From Streptomyces fulvoviolaceus (lineage in GTDB: Bacteria > Actinomycetota > Actinomycetes > Streptomycetales > Streptomycetaceae): a stretch of 64,000 bases of DNA. Location: assembly GCF_000718165.1 (NCBI RefSeq), contig NZ_JOEY01000028.1, positions 160,510 through 224,509 of the forward strand, written 5' to 3'. Each line of letters opens with the position of its first letter. Within the stretch, counting starts at the first letter, position 1. The translations under genes and the position numbers were made by a program. Below are positions 8,040 to 20,105 of this stretch, one piece after another. The notes under the pieces were generated by a model, which was not told the origin of the DNA, searched no databases, and worked only from the letters and a program-made list of their open reading frames with translations.

Positions 8040-9731
8040 ATGGGGACGCAGACCGTGCAGGCGACGGCACGACCCGTGCGGACCAGGCAGCACGGTCGCG
8101 TGGTCGTCGACTGGCTGACCACCACCGACCACAAGAAGATCGGCCATCTCTACCTGATCACGTCGTTCCTGTTCTTCCTGGTCGGCGGTGTCATGGCGCT
8201 GATGATGCGCGCCGAACTCGCCCGGCCGGGACTGCAGCTGGTGGACAACCAGCAGTTCAACCAGCTGTTCACGATGCACGGCACGATCATGCTGCTGCTG
8301 TTCGCGACCCCGAGCTTCGCGGGCTTCGCCAACGAGCTGATGCCCCTGCAGATCGGCGCCCCCGACGTCGCCTTCCCGCGGCTGAACATGCTCTCGTACT
8401 GGCTGTTCCTCTTCGGCGGTCTGATCGTGCTCGGCTCGCTGCTCGTACCGTCCGGTCCCGCCGCCTTCGGCTGGTTCGCCTACGCACCGCTCAACAGCGC
8501 GGAACGCTCGCCCGGTGTCGGGCCCGACCTGTGGATCATGGGCCTCGCACTGGCCGGCTTCGGGACGATCCTCGGTGCGGTCAACTTCATCACCACGATC
8601 ATCGGGATGCGCGCCCCGGGCATGACGATGTTCCGGATGCCGATCTTCGTCTGGAACACCCTGTTCACGTCGATCCTGGTCCTGATGGCGTTCCCGGTGC
8701 TCGCGGCGGCGCTGCTGGTCCTCGAGGCGGACCGGAGGTTCGGCTCGCAGGTCTTCGAGGCGGCCAACGGCGGGGCGCTGCTGTGGCAGCACCTGTTCTG
8801 GTTCTTCGGCCATCCCGAGGTGTACATCATCGCGTTGCCGTTCTTCGGCATCATCACGGAGATCATCCCGGTCTTCAGCCGCAAGCCGATCTTCGGCTAT
8901 CTGACGCTGATCGGGGCGACGATGTCGATCACCGGTCTGTCGGTGGTGGTGTGGGCGCACCACATGTTCGCGACGGGCGCGGTGCTGCTGCCGTACTTCT
9001 CCTTCATGTCGTTCCTGATCGCGGTGCCCACGGGCGTGAAGTTCTTCAACTGGACCGGGACCATGATCAAGGGCTCGCTGTCCTTCGAGACGCCGATGCT
9101 GTGGGCGGTGGGCTTCCTCGCGACGTTCCTGTTCGGCGGTCTGACCGGGGTGATCCTGGCGTCACCGCCACTGGACTTCCACGTCACGGACTCGTACTTC
9201 GTCGTCGCGCACTTCCACTACGTCGTCTTCGGCACGGTCGTCTTCGCGATCTTCGCCGGGTTCTACTTCTGGTGGCCGAAGTTCACCGGGAAGATGCTCG
9301 ACGAACGGCTCGGCAAGATCCACTTCTGGACGCTGTTCGTCGGCTTCCACACCACGTTCCTGGTGCAGCACTGGCTGGGCGCGGAGGGCATGCCGCGCCG
9401 GTACGCCGACTACCTGGCCGCGGACGGCTTCACCGCGCTCAACACCCTCTCGACGATCGGCGCGTTCCTTCTCGGCCTCTCGACGCTGCCGTTCCTCTAC
9501 AACGTCTGGAAGACCGCCAAGTACGGCGAGAAGGTCGAGGTCGACGACCCCTGGGGCTTCGGCCGTTCCCTGGAGTGGGCGACCTCCTGTCCGCCGCCGC
9601 GGCACAACTTCAGCGCGCTGCCCCGGATCCGCTCCGAGTCCCCGGCGTTCGATCTGCACCATCCGGAGCACGCGGCACAGGCTCCCCGGCCCGAGCCAAA
9701 GAGCGAGCAAGCCGGTCGCGAGCCGTCCTGA
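8040..9731 (+). CDS. ctaD: cytochrome c oxidase subunit I (aa3 type), orphan copy
   Basis: 563 residues from ATG 8040, with GAAGGGG 8-9 nt upstream (an upstream in-frame GTG at 8016 is less likely). All catalytic ligands of heme-copper oxidase subunit I are visible: MHGTIM (heme a His), FFGHPEVYI (CuB His and cross-linked Tyr), [10 protein letters not shown] (CuB His pair) and VVAHFHYV (heme a3 and a His). Twelve helices are expected. The subunit reduces O2 to water and pumps protons in the respiratory chain. No ctaC, ctaE, ctaF or qcr genes are nearby, so this is a stand-alone copy, probably an additional paralogue. The last 40 codons (a hydrophilic Pro/Glu tail) overlap the convergent WYL gene by 122 bp. 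Confidence 0.93.
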   Translation: MGTQTVQATARPVRTRQHGRVVVDWLTTTDHKKIGHLYLITSFLFFLVGGVMALMMRAELARPGLQLVDNQQFNQLFTMHGTIMLLLFATPSFAGFANELMPLQIGAPDVAFPRLNMLSYWLFLFGGLIVLGSLLVPSGPAAFGWFAYAPLNSAERSPGVGPDLWIMGLALAGFGTILGAVNFITTIIGMRAPGMTMFRMPIFVWNTLFTSILVLMAFPVLAAALLVLEADRRFGSQVFEAANGGALLWQHLFWFFGHPEVYIIALPFFGIITEIIPVFSRKPIFGYLTLIGATMSITGLSVVVWAHHMFATGAVLLPYFSFMSFLIAVPTGVKFFNWTGTMIKGSLSFETPMLWAVGFLATFLFGGLTGVILASPPLDFHVTDSYFVVAHFHYVVFGTVVFAIFAGFYFWWPKFTGKMLDERLGKIHFWTLFVGFHTTFLVQHWLGAEGMPRRYADYLAADGFTALNTLSTIGAFLLGLSTLPFLYNVWKTAKYGEKVEVDDPWGFGRSLEWATSCPPPRHNFSALPRIRSESPAFDLHHPEHAAQAPRPEPKSEQAGREPS

Positions 9732-10650
9732 TCGCCTCGGTCAGTTCGGCCGGCTCCAGCACCTCGAACTCGAAGCCCATCAACATCACGTGGATCACCA
9801 TCACGTCGAGGCTCGCGGCTCCGGTGCGCAGGATGCAGGCGCCGTCGCCGTCGGCCTCCAGGGTCCCGGCGGACGGCGAGACGCGCTCGGTGGCCTGCTC
9901 GATCGGCACGAGCAGCCGGACGACCGCGTGCGAGGCGTACGCGCGCGTGGAGACGCCTCGCGAGACGTAGGCGGCGAGGTCCTCGGCGGGCGGGGTGCGC
10001 GGGGCGAAGCGCGGGCCGTGCGGCGGCTTCGGGGTGATGCGGTCGACGCGGAACGTACGCCAGTCGTCGCGGTCGAGGTCCCAGGCGACCAGGTACCACC
10101 GGCGCTCGGTGCACACCAGGCGGTGCGGTTCGACGCTGCGGCGGGTGGGGGTGCCACCGTGGTCGCTGTACTCGAAGCGCAGGCGCTCGCCGTCCCGGCA
10201 GAGGTGGGCGAGTTCGGTGAGGACGGCCGGGTCGACGGCGGAGGGCTGGGGGCCGCGGAGCATCGGCACGGTGAAGGCGTTCAGGGCGCCGACGCGGCGG
10301 CGCAGCCGGTTCGGCAGGACCTGCTCCAGCTTGGCGAGGGCCCGTACGGAGGTCTCGCCGATGCCCTCGATGCCCTGCCCTGCGGCCGTGCGCAGCCCGA
10401 CGGCCACGGCGACCGCCTCGTCGTCGTCCAGCAGCAGCGGCGGCAGCTCGGCGCCCGCGCCCAGTTGGTAGCCGCCGCCGGTGCCGGGGCTGGCGTTGAC
10501 GGGGTAACCCAGCTCGCGCAGCCGGTCCACGTCCCGGCGCACGGTGCGCGGGGTGACACCGAGGCGGTCGGCGAGGTCGGCGCCGGACCATTCACGGTGG
10601 GCCTGGAGGAGCGAGAGCAGGCGCAGGAGTCTTGCGGAGGTCTCCAACAT
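9610..10650 (-). CDS. WYL-domain transcriptional regulator (YafY type)
   Basis: 346 residues, ATG start. N-terminal HTH_11 winged helix (residues 1-60, [20 protein letters not shown]), then a WYL domain (about 140-215, with [20 protein letters not shown]) and a WCX-like C-terminal extension. WYL proteins bind nucleic acid or nucleotide ligands and regulate metabolism or DNA-damage and defence genes. The target cannot be told from here; autoregulation is possible. The 3' end (terminal Arg/Gly/Ser-rich 35 residues) overlaps the ctaD 3' end. Confidence 0.88.
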   Translation of the reverse strand: MLETSARLLRLLSLLQAHREWSGADLADRLGVTPRTVRRDVDRLRELGYPVNASPGTGGGYQLGAGAELPPLLLDDDEAVAVAVGLRTAAGQGIEGIGETSVRALAKLEQVLPNRLRRRVGALNAFTVPMLRGPQPSAVDPAVLTELAHLCRDGERLRFEYSDHGGTPTRRSVEPHRLVCTERRWYLVAWDLDRDDWRTFRVDRITPKPPHGPRFAPRTPPAEDLAAYVSRGVSTRAYASHAVVRLLVPIEQATERVSPSAGTLEADGDGACILRTGAASLDVMVIHVMLMGFEFEVLEPAELTEAIRTARDRLARSLARAGEPVPRAPDGADRTPGTRSGSGAAR

Positions 10651-10663
10651 GACCCGAGTCTGC

Positions 10664-11113
10664 CTAACGATTCGGGGGTACGTGTTCCTGGGCGGCTGCG
10701 GGGGGTTCGTTGTGGCTGGTCGCGCAGTTCCCCGCGCCCCTTGAGGGCGTTGGCCTCACCCGGCATCGGATGCTGAGGTTCCCCTGCCGGGTCCGGTAGG
10801 GGACTCGCTCGGCGAGAGCCCGCAGGTCCATGGCGCCCGGGGCGAGGCGCCGCGGCTCCTCGTCGGCCACGCACGCGTACGCGTCCCAGAGGCCCTCGGG
10901 GAGGGCGACGCTGCTGGGCAGGGCGGCGCGCAGCCGGCCGTCCGCGACCGGGGCGAGCGGCAGCCGGACCTCCTCGTGCCCCTCACGGCGGCGCAGCACC
11001 AGATGGACCGCTCCGCTCGCCCCGCCGGCGGCGACGTCGAAGGTCAGTCCGCCCGCGGAGTCGGCGACGCAGTCGGCGCGCAGCGGTGCGACCCGCGGAG
11101 GGGGCATCGTCAT
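10664..11113 (-). CDS. conserved Streptomyces-type hypothetical with repeat-derived tail
   Basis: 149 residues, ATG start with GGAGGATC-like sequence upstream (the complement of gatcctcc at 11111). The first 115 residues form a compact beta-rich domain (VHLVLRRREGHEEVRLPLAP, LPEGLWDAYACV, YRTRQGNLSIR). From about residue 120 the frame runs into a Streptomyces intergenic repeat (10690-10742), so the tail GAGNCATSHNEPPAAAQEH is encoded by the repeat, and the native stop has probably been lost. It lies between the WYL gene and the LivK-like lipoprotein gene on the same strand. Function unknown. Confidence 0.6.
   Translation of the reverse strand: MTMPPPRVAPLRADCVADSAGGLTFDVAAGGASGAVHLVLRRREGHEEVRLPLAPVADGRLRAALPSSVALPEGLWDAYACVADEEPRRLAPGAMDLRALAERVPYRTRQGNLSIRCRVRPTPSRGAGNCATSHNEPPAAAQEHVPPNR
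10690..10742. repeat. Streptomyces intergenic repeat, copy A (short form)
   Basis: The complement reads AAGGGGCGCGGGGAACTGCG, then a GCGACCAGCCACAACGAACC segment and CCCGCAGCCGCC. It shares its ends (AGGGGCGCGGGG ... CGCAGCCGC) with copies at 52217 and 54849. Known as a widespread intergenic element in Streptomyces. Here it forms the last codons of the hypothetical gene 10664-11113. Confidence 0.7.
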
Positions 11114-11213
11114 GCGGTGGAGATCCTCCCGTGGCCTGTGTTGTCCCGTTAGACCGCCATCCGGGCCATTTGGTTGCCTGTCACCGCTCCCTCACTTCTC
11201 CGCCACTGCTCCC

Positions 11214-12515
11214 TCACTGCTCATAAGGCAGCTGCGGCACGTCGAAGCACGTGCTGTTCATGTCCCCCTGGGAGACCCAGCCCCGGCCGTCCTCCCAACG
11301 CGCCACCGACAGACAGGTCCTGCGGGACTCCGGCGGCTCGGCCAGCCGCTCGAAGCGGACCGGGACGAGCAGGCCGCCAGCGGTGTATTCCTCGCTGCGG
11401 TTCATGAAGCCGTCGACGCACGCGCGCGTGATGCCCGTCTCCGCTTCCGCGCAGGACTTCGCCGCGTCCGTGAACCACATCGCGGCCGCCCACCCCTCCA
11501 GCTGCCACTGGGAGTGCGTCCTGAGGCCCTTGGTCGCGTCCCGGAACTCCCGTACGGCCGCGTGGTCCGTGTCCTCGTAGTCGCGGCTGGACCCGGTCGC
11601 CCACAGGGCGTTGCGGCAGCGCGGGGCGTCCTTGTAGTCGTCCGGGACGGTGGACGTCCAGTTCTGTACGTTGGTGACCTTGGCGGTGACCTCGACGCCG
11701 GCATCGTCCATCGCCTCGCACAACCGGGCGTTGCCATGGCTGTCGATGGCGTCGAGGACGAGGTCGGCGCCCTGCTCCTTCAAGTCGGCCGCGACGGCAC
11801 GGAAGTTGGGCAGCGCGAAGTCGACCTGCTCGCTGACCACCCGGTAGCCCTCGGCCTTCAGACCCTGCTCGACGAGCCGGGCGTAGGCGGCGGACGCGGC
11901 CTGGTTGTAGGAGACGACGGCCGCCGTACGAGCCCCGTGCTCGCGCTTGAAGTAGCGGTAGACCTCGGTGCCGCCGTACTGCTTGCCGCCCCAGCCGGTC
12001 GTGCCGTTCCGTGGCGCGAGGCTGCCGTAGATGCCGTACAGGTGCGGCCAGGTGTCGTAGGCGGCGCCGATGGGCTGGCCGCCGATGTCGGGCACGCGCG
12101 CGTGGGAGACGCGGGAGGCGCCCGCGTAGTCGAGGGAGGTGGTGGCGACCAGGGCGACCACCTTGTCCTCGTCGATCAGCCGGTGCACGCAGGTGTTGTT
12201 GCCGACGCCGCTGCCGCCGTCGTCGCACTCACGGACCTCGACCCTGCGGCCGTCGATGCCCCCGCGCGCGTTGAGACGCTCGAAGTAGGCCTTGGCACCG
12301 TCGCGCGGGCCGGTGAAGGCATTGCCGCCGACCGGGCTGGTGGCGCTGGTGATGACGCCGACCCGGATCGGGGCACCGCTGTCCTGCGAAGAAGTTGCCC
12401 GGTCACGGCCCTCGAAGTCGCTCTCCGGCAACCGGCTGCCGCACGCCGTGCCCACCGCGAGCAGCAGGACCGCGGCGACGGCCTCAGCAGCCCGGAAGGG
12501 CCGACGCCGAGGCAT
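11214..12515 (-). CDS. LivK-like substrate-binding lipoprotein of an ABC importer
   Basis: 433 residues. A signal peptide ends in the lipobox AVGTAC (lipidated Cys25), followed by a type-I periplasmic-binding fold: IRVGVITSATSPVGGNAFTG (strand 1 and ligand loop), NARGGIDGRRVEVRECDDG, and later the domain-2 segment YDTWPHLYGIYGSLAPRNGT. Such proteins capture branched-chain amino acids, amides or urea outside the membrane. It is probably the binding component for the divergent fused permease/ATPase genes at 13640-17085. Its start overlaps the end of the upstream lipoprotein gene by 32 nt, which implies translational coupling. Confidence 0.82.
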   Translation of the reverse strand: MPRRRPFRAAEAVAAVLLLAVGTACGSRLPESDFEGRDRATSSQDSGAPIRVGVITSATSPVGGNAFTGPRDGAKAYFERLNARGGIDGRRVEVRECDDGGSGVGNNTCVHRLIDEDKVVALVATTSLDYAGASRVSHARVPDIGGQPIGAAYDTWPHLYGIYGSLAPRNGTTGWGGKQYGGTEVYRYFKREHGARTAAVVSYNQAASAAYARLVEQGLKAEGYRVVSEQVDFALPNFRAVAADLKEQGADLVLDAIDSHGNARLCEAMDDAGVEVTAKVTNVQNWTSTVPDDYKDAPRCRNALWATGSSRDYEDTDHAAVREFRDATKGLRTHSQWQLEGWAAAMWFTDAAKSCAEAETGITRACVDGFMNRSEEYTAGGLLVPVRFERLAEPPESRRTCLSVARWEDGRGWVSQGDMNSTCFDVPQLPYEQ

Positions 12516-13032
12516 TGCCGCTCAGTTGGACCAGCGCGCACAGCGTGGAGACCGACACCTTCCAGGTGCCGTCCTGTTCGACCGACGTTCCCGAGGCGTC
12601 CGGCAGCGCGGTGGCCCCGTTCAGGAGCAGTGTGTACGTCACGGTCGCCTCGGTCGGCTCGGTGAACTCGACCTTGGTGACCTGCGCCTCCACCTGCCCG
12701 CCCCGCTGGTCACCGCTGAAGACCTGGAGCACCGGGCCCATCTGGTCGCCGTTCTCCAGGACGGCCTGCTTGTCCTTCGTGGAGGTCTTGGGGTCGAAGA
12801 ACTTCTGCCAGTTCTCCTTGATCTCCTTCTCGGCCGCCGCCTGGTCGGCGGGCCCGCTCGTGGACGGGCTCGGCGTCGGCTCCGTCCGTTCCACGGAGGG
12901 TGTGGGCGGCGTGCTCTCGCTCCCGCCACCGCTGTCGTCGCTGCAGGCCGTGAGTGATACGGCGAGGGCGAACACCACCGCCACCAGCCCTCGGCTGCCG
13001 TTCCCCCACTTGCGGTCGCTCCCGAGAACCAT
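12484..13032 (-). CDS. MTB12-like low-molecular-weight antigen lipoprotein
   Basis: 182 residues from ATG 13032 (GGTGGTGAG upstream), preferred to a 225-residue frame lacking a ribosome site. Signal peptide with lipobox SLTAC (Cys30), a Ser/Thr/Pro linker (about 35-65), then a SnoaL/MTB12-like domain: EKEIKENWQKFFDPKTSTKD, LQVFSGDQRGGQVEAQVTKV, and a terminal Trp-Lys-Val strand. It is surface-anchored. Homologues in mycobacteria are secreted antigens of unknown activity. It is co-transcribed with, and overlaps, the LivK-like gene. Confidence 0.75.
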   Translation of the reverse strand: MVLGSDRKWGNGSRGLVAVVFALAVSLTACSDDSGGGSESTPPTPSVERTEPTPSPSTSGPADQAAAEKEIKENWQKFFDPKTSTKDKQAVLENGDQMGPVLQVFSGDQRGGQVEAQVTKVEFTEPTEATVTYTLLLNGATALPDASGTSVEQDGTWKVSVSTLCALVQLSGNASASALPGC

Positions 13033-13107
13033 CTGGCTCACCACCGGGTGTCGGTCCGGGCCATGAGCGCCCGGTGCTTTCAGGGTCAGCTTCCAGAAGG
13101 CATAGTG

Positions 13108-13127
13108 CAAGTCCATTGGCGGACTTG
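13108..13127. promoter_or_regulatory. dyad between divergent transporter units
   Basis: CAAGTCC-N6-GGACTTG, a perfect 7-bp inverted repeat in the 131-nt gap between the MTB12-like lipoprotein (minus) and the small membrane protein (plus). It is placed to act on both units of the importer locus. Confidence 0.45.
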
Positions 13128-13163
13128 GGAAGCAGTCAGACTCACGACGTGTGGGAGCCAAAC

Positions 13164-13640
13164 ATGCGGACAGGCCGACTGCGGACCGTGCACCCCGTCC
13201 TGTGGGCCGGCTGGGCCGCGCTCGCCGCGGGTGCGGTGCTGTGCGTCCTCGGCTGGTACGGCATCTCGGGCGAGCGGTACGCCGAACGTCAGCTGCCCTA
13301 CCTGGCGTCCTGCACGGTCCCCGGCGCCGCGCTGATCATCGCCGGGGCGGTGCTGCTCACCCACAGCCGGGGCGCGCTCGCCGCCGCGCGCGTGGAGGAG
13401 CTGTACGGCCTCCTGGTGGCCGCCGAGACCGCCGACGCCGAGGAGTCCGCGCAGGCGGCGGCCCTGCCCCTCGCGGTCAGCGGGGACCTGCTGATGGTGC
13501 CGGGCGGCACGCTCTGGCACCGCGCGGACTGCCCGCTGGTCTCCGGGAAGGTGGAGGCCGTACCGGTGGACGCCAAGCTGGTCACGAGCGGCGAACTGGG
13601 CCCCTGCCCGATCTGCGAGCCCACCGAAGAAACCGACTGA
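13164..13640 (+). CDS. small two-TM membrane protein with Cys/His metal-site motif
   Basis: 158 residues from ATG 13164 (GGGAG 6 nt upstream). Two hydrophobic helices (about 10-32 and 48-68) are followed by a cytoplasmic domain with WHRADCPLVSGK and, 20 residues later, GPCPICEP. This H-x3-C...C-x2-C arrangement looks like a zinc site of the Ada/thermonuclease kind. Its stop codon overlaps the ATG of the fused transporter gene by one base (TGATG), so it is translated with the transporter and may be an accessory or assembly factor (inference). Confidence 0.7.
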   Translation: MRTGRLRTVHPVLWAGWAALAAGAVLCVLGWYGISGERYAERQLPYLASCTVPGAALIIAGAVLLTHSRGALAAARVEELYGLLVAAETADAEESAQAAALPLAVSGDLLMVPGGTLWHRADCPLVSGKVEAVPVDAKLVTSGELGPCPICEPTEETD

Positions 13641-16320
13641 TGTCCTCCCTGACCTACGACCTCACCCTCGCCGGTCTGTCGGTCGGCAGCGCCGCCGCGC
13701 TCACCGGAATCGGCCTGATCGTGACGTACCGGGCGACCGGGGTGCTGAACTTCGCGCACGGGGCGATCGCGATGGTGTGCGCGTACGTGCTGCGACAGTG
13801 CGTGGTCGAGTGGGGCTGGCCGCTGTGGGCCGGGGCGATGCTGACCCTGCTGGTCCTGGCACCGGGCCTGGGTGTCGTGCTGGAGCGATTCGTCTTCCGG
13901 CCCCTCTCCGTCCTCGGCAGCGATCCGGCACAGACGCTCGTGGCCTCCATCGGGGTGTTCGTGCTGCTGGTCGGCGGGTCCGCGCTGGTGTGGGGCCAGG
14001 GGGCGAGGGACGACGCTCCCGAGCTGGTGTCGGCGGATCCGTGGGGGCAGCTCGCGGTCGCCCTGGTCCTGGCCGTCGGCGTGGGCGCGGTGATCCGCTG
14101 GACGCGTTTCGGGCGGGAGCTGCGGGCCGTGGTGGACGACCGGCAACTGGCCGTGCTGGGCGGGATCGACGCCGACCGGGTGGCGGCGGCCGGCTGGGCG
14201 TTCGGTTCGTTCACGGCCGGACTGACGGGCGTGCTCCTCGCGCCGTACGTGCGTCTGGACCCGTACGGTCTGCCGCTGCTCGTCATGGAGGTGGTGGCGG
14301 TCGCGGTGGCCGCGCGGATGCGCAGCCTGCCGATGGCCGTCGTGGTCGCGCTGGGCATCGGGGTGGCGCAGAGCCAGCTGACGCGGCTGCATCCGTCGGG
14401 CTGGGGCGAGCCGTTGCTCCAGGCGGTGGGCGCGAACCTGTTCGTGGTGGCGCTGCTGGTGGCGGCCCTGGTCCTGCCCCGCATCGGCACACGCGACGCC
14501 CTCCCACGCACGGCCACCGCGCGCGTGCCGACGCCGCCGGGCGCCTGGATCGTGGCCGTGGTGCTGTTCTTGTTGCCGTTGGGCTTCGCGGGCTCGGACC
14601 TGCATACGTCGGTCCAGGTGCCGGCGCTGGGCGTGGTGCTGCTGTCGTTGGTGGTGGTCACGGGCCGCGGCGGTCAGATCTCACTGGGGCAGGCGGCGTA
14701 CGCGGGCCTCGGTGCCCTGTTCACGGCGCTGCTCGCGGCGGGCCGCTTCCCGGGCCTGCCGCGCCTGCCGGAGCTCGCGGCGCTGGCGGTGGCGGTCGCC
14801 CTGGTGGCTCCCCTGGGCCTGCTGACCGGCTGGCCGGCGATCAGCCGTCGGGGCCTCGCACTGGCGCTCGCGACCTTCGCGGTGGGCGTCGGGGTGAGCC
14901 GCTTCGTCTTCGCCCAGCCGTACGCCACGTCCGGCCTGTCGCTGGGCCGCCCGGCGGGCTTCGACGGGGATCGCGCGTACTACGTCCTGGAGTTGGCCCT
15001 GCTCGCGGGCGCGCTGGTGGCCACGCGCGCGTTGCGGAGGGGCCGCACCGGCCGGGCCCTCGCCGCCATGCGGGACCACGAGTCGGGGGCGTCGGCGGCG
15101 GGCGTCCAGGTGCCGTCCCTGAAACTCCTCGCCTTCGTCTCGGGCGCCGCGCTCGCCGCACTGGGCGGCGGAATGCTCGGCATGGGGCTACGGGCCTTCG
15201 ACCCCGGCGCGTACGACCCCGTCCGCGGCCTGCTGTGGTTCGCCGCGGTGGTGGTCCTGGGCGCCGACAGCACCCTGGGCGCGCTGGCGGCCGCGGCCCT
15301 TCTGGTCGGCCTCGACGCGGGCGCGCGGGGCGGGGTGGCAGCGGCGCTGATCGGCATCCTGGCGGTCCTGGTGGGCCGCTTCCCCGGGGGCCCGTACGAG
15401 GCGCTGCGAACGGCGGCGGCCGGACTGCGCTTGCGACGCAGGCCGACGTTGACGGCGTTGGGAGCAAGCACACGAAGGCGACTGCGACGAACAGAGCAGA
15501 AAGCTGCAGCCGCCGACGGTGCTGCACCCCCACAAGGGCCACCCGCACCCCACCACGAAACTGTCACGGGTGGTGCGGGTGGGAACACAGACCCGGCCGA
15601 AGGCCGGGTTCTCCCCAACGCACCCGCACCCACCCTCACCACCCGCCACCTCCACGCCAACTACGACGGCTTCACGGCCCTGACCGACATCAACCTGGAC
15701 ATCCCCCCAGGCCGGATCACCGCCGTCGTCGGCCCCAACGGCGCCGGAAAAAGCACCCTGTTCCACTGCCTGGCCGGCACCCTGCGCCCCGCGAGCGGCA
15801 AGATCCTCCTCGGCACCCGGGACATCACCAGGCTGCCCGCCCACACCCGCACCCGCCTCGGCATCGCCCGCACCTTCCAACAACTGGCCGTCTTCCCGTC
15901 ATTGACCGTGGCCGAAAACGTTCAGGTGGGCGCCGAGCAGGGACGGGCCACCGATCCACAAGCCACGGAACAGGCGCTCAGACTCTTCGGCCTGGACGGC
16001 CCCCCGCGAACACTCCCCGCCGCCGCCCTGCCCACCGGAACTCTCCGACGCGTCGAACTGGCCCGAGCCCTCGCGGGCAACCCCCGCATCCTGCTCCTCG
16101 ACGAGCCCGCCGCCGGCCTCGACACCACCGAGGTGACCGCACTGGCAAGAATCCTCAAGGCACTGGCAGCCGACGGCACCGCCCTGCTCGTGGTCGAGCA
16201 CGATCTCGACCTGGTCGCCGACCTCGCCGACGTCGTGCACGTCATGACGGCGGGCCGGGTCATCGCCTCCGGCCCACCCGAGCACGTGCTGGACACCCTC
16301 GGTGCCCGGGAGCCCGCCGT

Positions 16321-16324
<4 letters not shown>
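13640..16324 (+). CDS. fused LivH-LivM-LivG: ABC permease-permease-ATPase
   Basis: 894 residues in one frame. Residues 1-290 are a LivH-type permease (GIGLIVTYRATGVLNFAHGA), about 300-590 a LivM-type permease (GRGGQISLGQAAYAGLGALF and the EAA-like RALAAMRDHESGASAAGV), 590-650 an Arg/Pro linker, and 655-894 a LivG-type ATPase. The ATPase has Walker A GPNGAGKST (698-706), Q-loop RTFQQ, Walker B LLLDEP (818-823) and a switch His in VVEHD. Its signature is degenerate: LPTGT (797-801) replaces LSxGQ. These modules are normally three separate proteins of the branched-chain amino acid/urea/amide importer. The downstream livF-like gene overlaps by ATGA. Confidence 0.9.
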
Positions 16325-17623
<1,299 letters not shown>

Positions 17624-17670
17624 CTAAGCAGCCGGTGCCGTACAGCCGCCCCGGCGCGTCCGATGCGCCC

Positions 17671-17710
17671 GGGGCCCCACCCGGTCGGCGGACCGACCGG
17701 GTGGGGCCCC
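17671..17710 (-). terminator. terminator of the second rpf gene
   Basis: A perfect 18-bp stem (GGGGCCCCACCCGGTCGG and complement) with a 4-nt loop, 21 nt past the stop of the 17732-18367 gene. It isolates that gene from the next rpf gene on the same strand. Confidence 0.88.
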
Positions 17711-17731
17711 GCGCCCGGAGCGGGGGAGCTC

Positions 17732-18872
<1,141 letters not shown>

Positions 18873-19655
18873 GTGCCGCGCATGCTCGACGTCAGCGACG
18901 AGGTTCGCGCCGAGATCGGCGACGAAGAAGCCGACCGGCTGCTCGCCGGACAGAACGCCCCCGGCAGTTACGACTGCACGTCCTGCCGCACCCAGGGCGA
19001 CTCCGAGGCGGAACGCACCAGCACCGTCCTGTTCATCGGCGACGAGACCGCCGTCCTCGCCTTCGCCCACGCCACCTGCCTGCCCTCGCAGGTCGTCCAG
19101 GTCACCGAGGAGCAGCTCAAGGGCGCGGTGAAGTCCATCACCGGCGACTCGGTGGATCTGGAGTCGGACAAGATCGCACCCGAGCAGGCCGTGCTCGGCG
19201 TCACCAGTGGACTCGTGCTCATCGCCGGGGAGTTGCACCCGGCGCTGGTGGTCGAGCCGACGGGCCCGATCGTGCGGCCCGGGGCGACGGGGACCGGCGA
19301 CGACTTCCTGCCGCTGCTGATCGAGCAGGGGTTCATGCCGCTGACCGCGATCGAGAGCGCGCCCTCGGTGCTGCACGGATGGTCGGTCCTGCTGGCCGTG
19401 GGACAGCTGCACGCGGTGCTGCAGCCCTCGGCGAACGGCGGGCAGCCGGTGGCCTGGTGGCAGGCGCACCAGCCGCTCCAGGTGACGGAGAGCTGGCGGG
19501 CCGCCGCCAACAAGCACCAGCAGGTACTGATGTTCGCGGCGCCGGTGGGATCGATCGGACGTCAGCCCCGCGAGGACCTGCTGCGGGATGCCCTCGACAA
19601 GGCCGCGGCGAACGGGAAGTTGGTCGCGGCGGCCATGCCTCTCGCGGGGACCTGA
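18873..19655 (+). CDS. conserved actinobacterial hypothetical
   Basis: 260 residues from GTG 18873, with GAGGGAG about 7 nt upstream. No signal peptide or membrane helix. CTSCRTQGD near residue 35 and a later lone Cys give a CxxC pair that could bind metal. The rest alternates short strands and helices (TAVLAFAHATCLPSQVVQV, LVLIAGELHPALVVEP, WQAHQPLQVTESWRA). A cytoplasmic protein of unknown role, divergent from the rpf gene and sharing its regulatory region. Confidence 0.72.
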   Translation: MPRMLDVSDEVRAEIGDEEADRLLAGQNAPGSYDCTSCRTQGDSEAERTSTVLFIGDETAVLAFAHATCLPSQVVQVTEEQLKGAVKSITGDSVDLESDKIAPEQAVLGVTSGLVLIAGELHPALVVEPTGPIVRPGATGTGDDFLPLLIEQGFMPLTAIESAPSVLHGWSVLLAVGQLHAVLQPSANGGQPVAWWQAHQPLQVTESWRAAANKHQQVLMFAAPVGSIGRQPREDLLRDALDKAAANGKLVAAAMPLAGT

Positions 19656-19725
19656 GCGCCCCGTGTGACCCGCGAAAACCCCATGTGAGCCGCATCCCTT
19701 GAACCGCGGGGTCGTTTGGACATAC

Positions 19726-20052
19726 GTGCACGCATACGACGTTCCCCGCCACATCCCCGCCGGTTCATCGGCCACGCCGATCTACGACGCGCTCTACTCC
19801 GAGTACGTCAAGACCTTCCGTTCGCTGCCGGGTGACCGCAGCGGCGAGGAGGAGCTGGGCTTCACCGCTTTCGGGAACATCCCGCACGGTTCGGGATCGT
19901 TCAGCAGCTCGTACAGCGCCTACAGCGCGGGGGCGTACAGCGCCCGCCAGCAGTCGCAGTGGCAGCGTGTGGGACAGATCGGGCAACAGAACAACACCGG
20001 AATGCGTCACGTCCCGGCGGCGCTGCCGCCCGGCCCGCGCAGAGGGATCTGA
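19726..20052 (+). CDS. Streptomyces-type hypothetical, Ser/Tyr-rich
   Basis: 108 residues from GTG 19726 (MHAYDVPRHIPAGSSATPIY); a TTG at 19699 is the alternative. Neither has a good ribosome site, so the start is uncertain. The N-terminal half has PIYDALYSEYVKTFRSLPGD. The C-terminal half is low-complexity Ser/Tyr/Gly/Gln (SSSYSAYSAGAYSARQQSQW), probably disordered. Codon bias supports coding. A bidirectional terminator follows. Function unknown. Confidence 0.6.
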   Translation: MHAYDVPRHIPAGSSATPIYDALYSEYVKTFRSLPGDRSGEEELGFTAFGNIPHGSGSFSSSYSAYSAGAYSARQQSQWQRVGQIGQQNNTGMRHVPAALPPGPRRGI

Positions 20053-20065
20053 GACACGACGTGAG

Positions 20066-20093
20066 GAGGGCGGCCCCGGTCGGGGCCGCCCTC
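20066..20093. terminator. bidirectional terminator before der
   Basis: 12-bp perfect stem GAGGGCGGCCCC with loop GGTC, followed on the plus strand by TTCACGTTT. It lies between convergent genes ending at 20052 and 20106. Confidence 0.85.
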
Positions 20094-20105
20094 TTCACGT
20101 TTGCG

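Noticed and set aside
13777..16320. Very long plus-strand frame joined upstream of the LivF-like ATPase
   Set aside because: It is an alternative frame of the fused permease gene with Arg/Gly-rich composition and no domain; the real start is the ATG at 16321.
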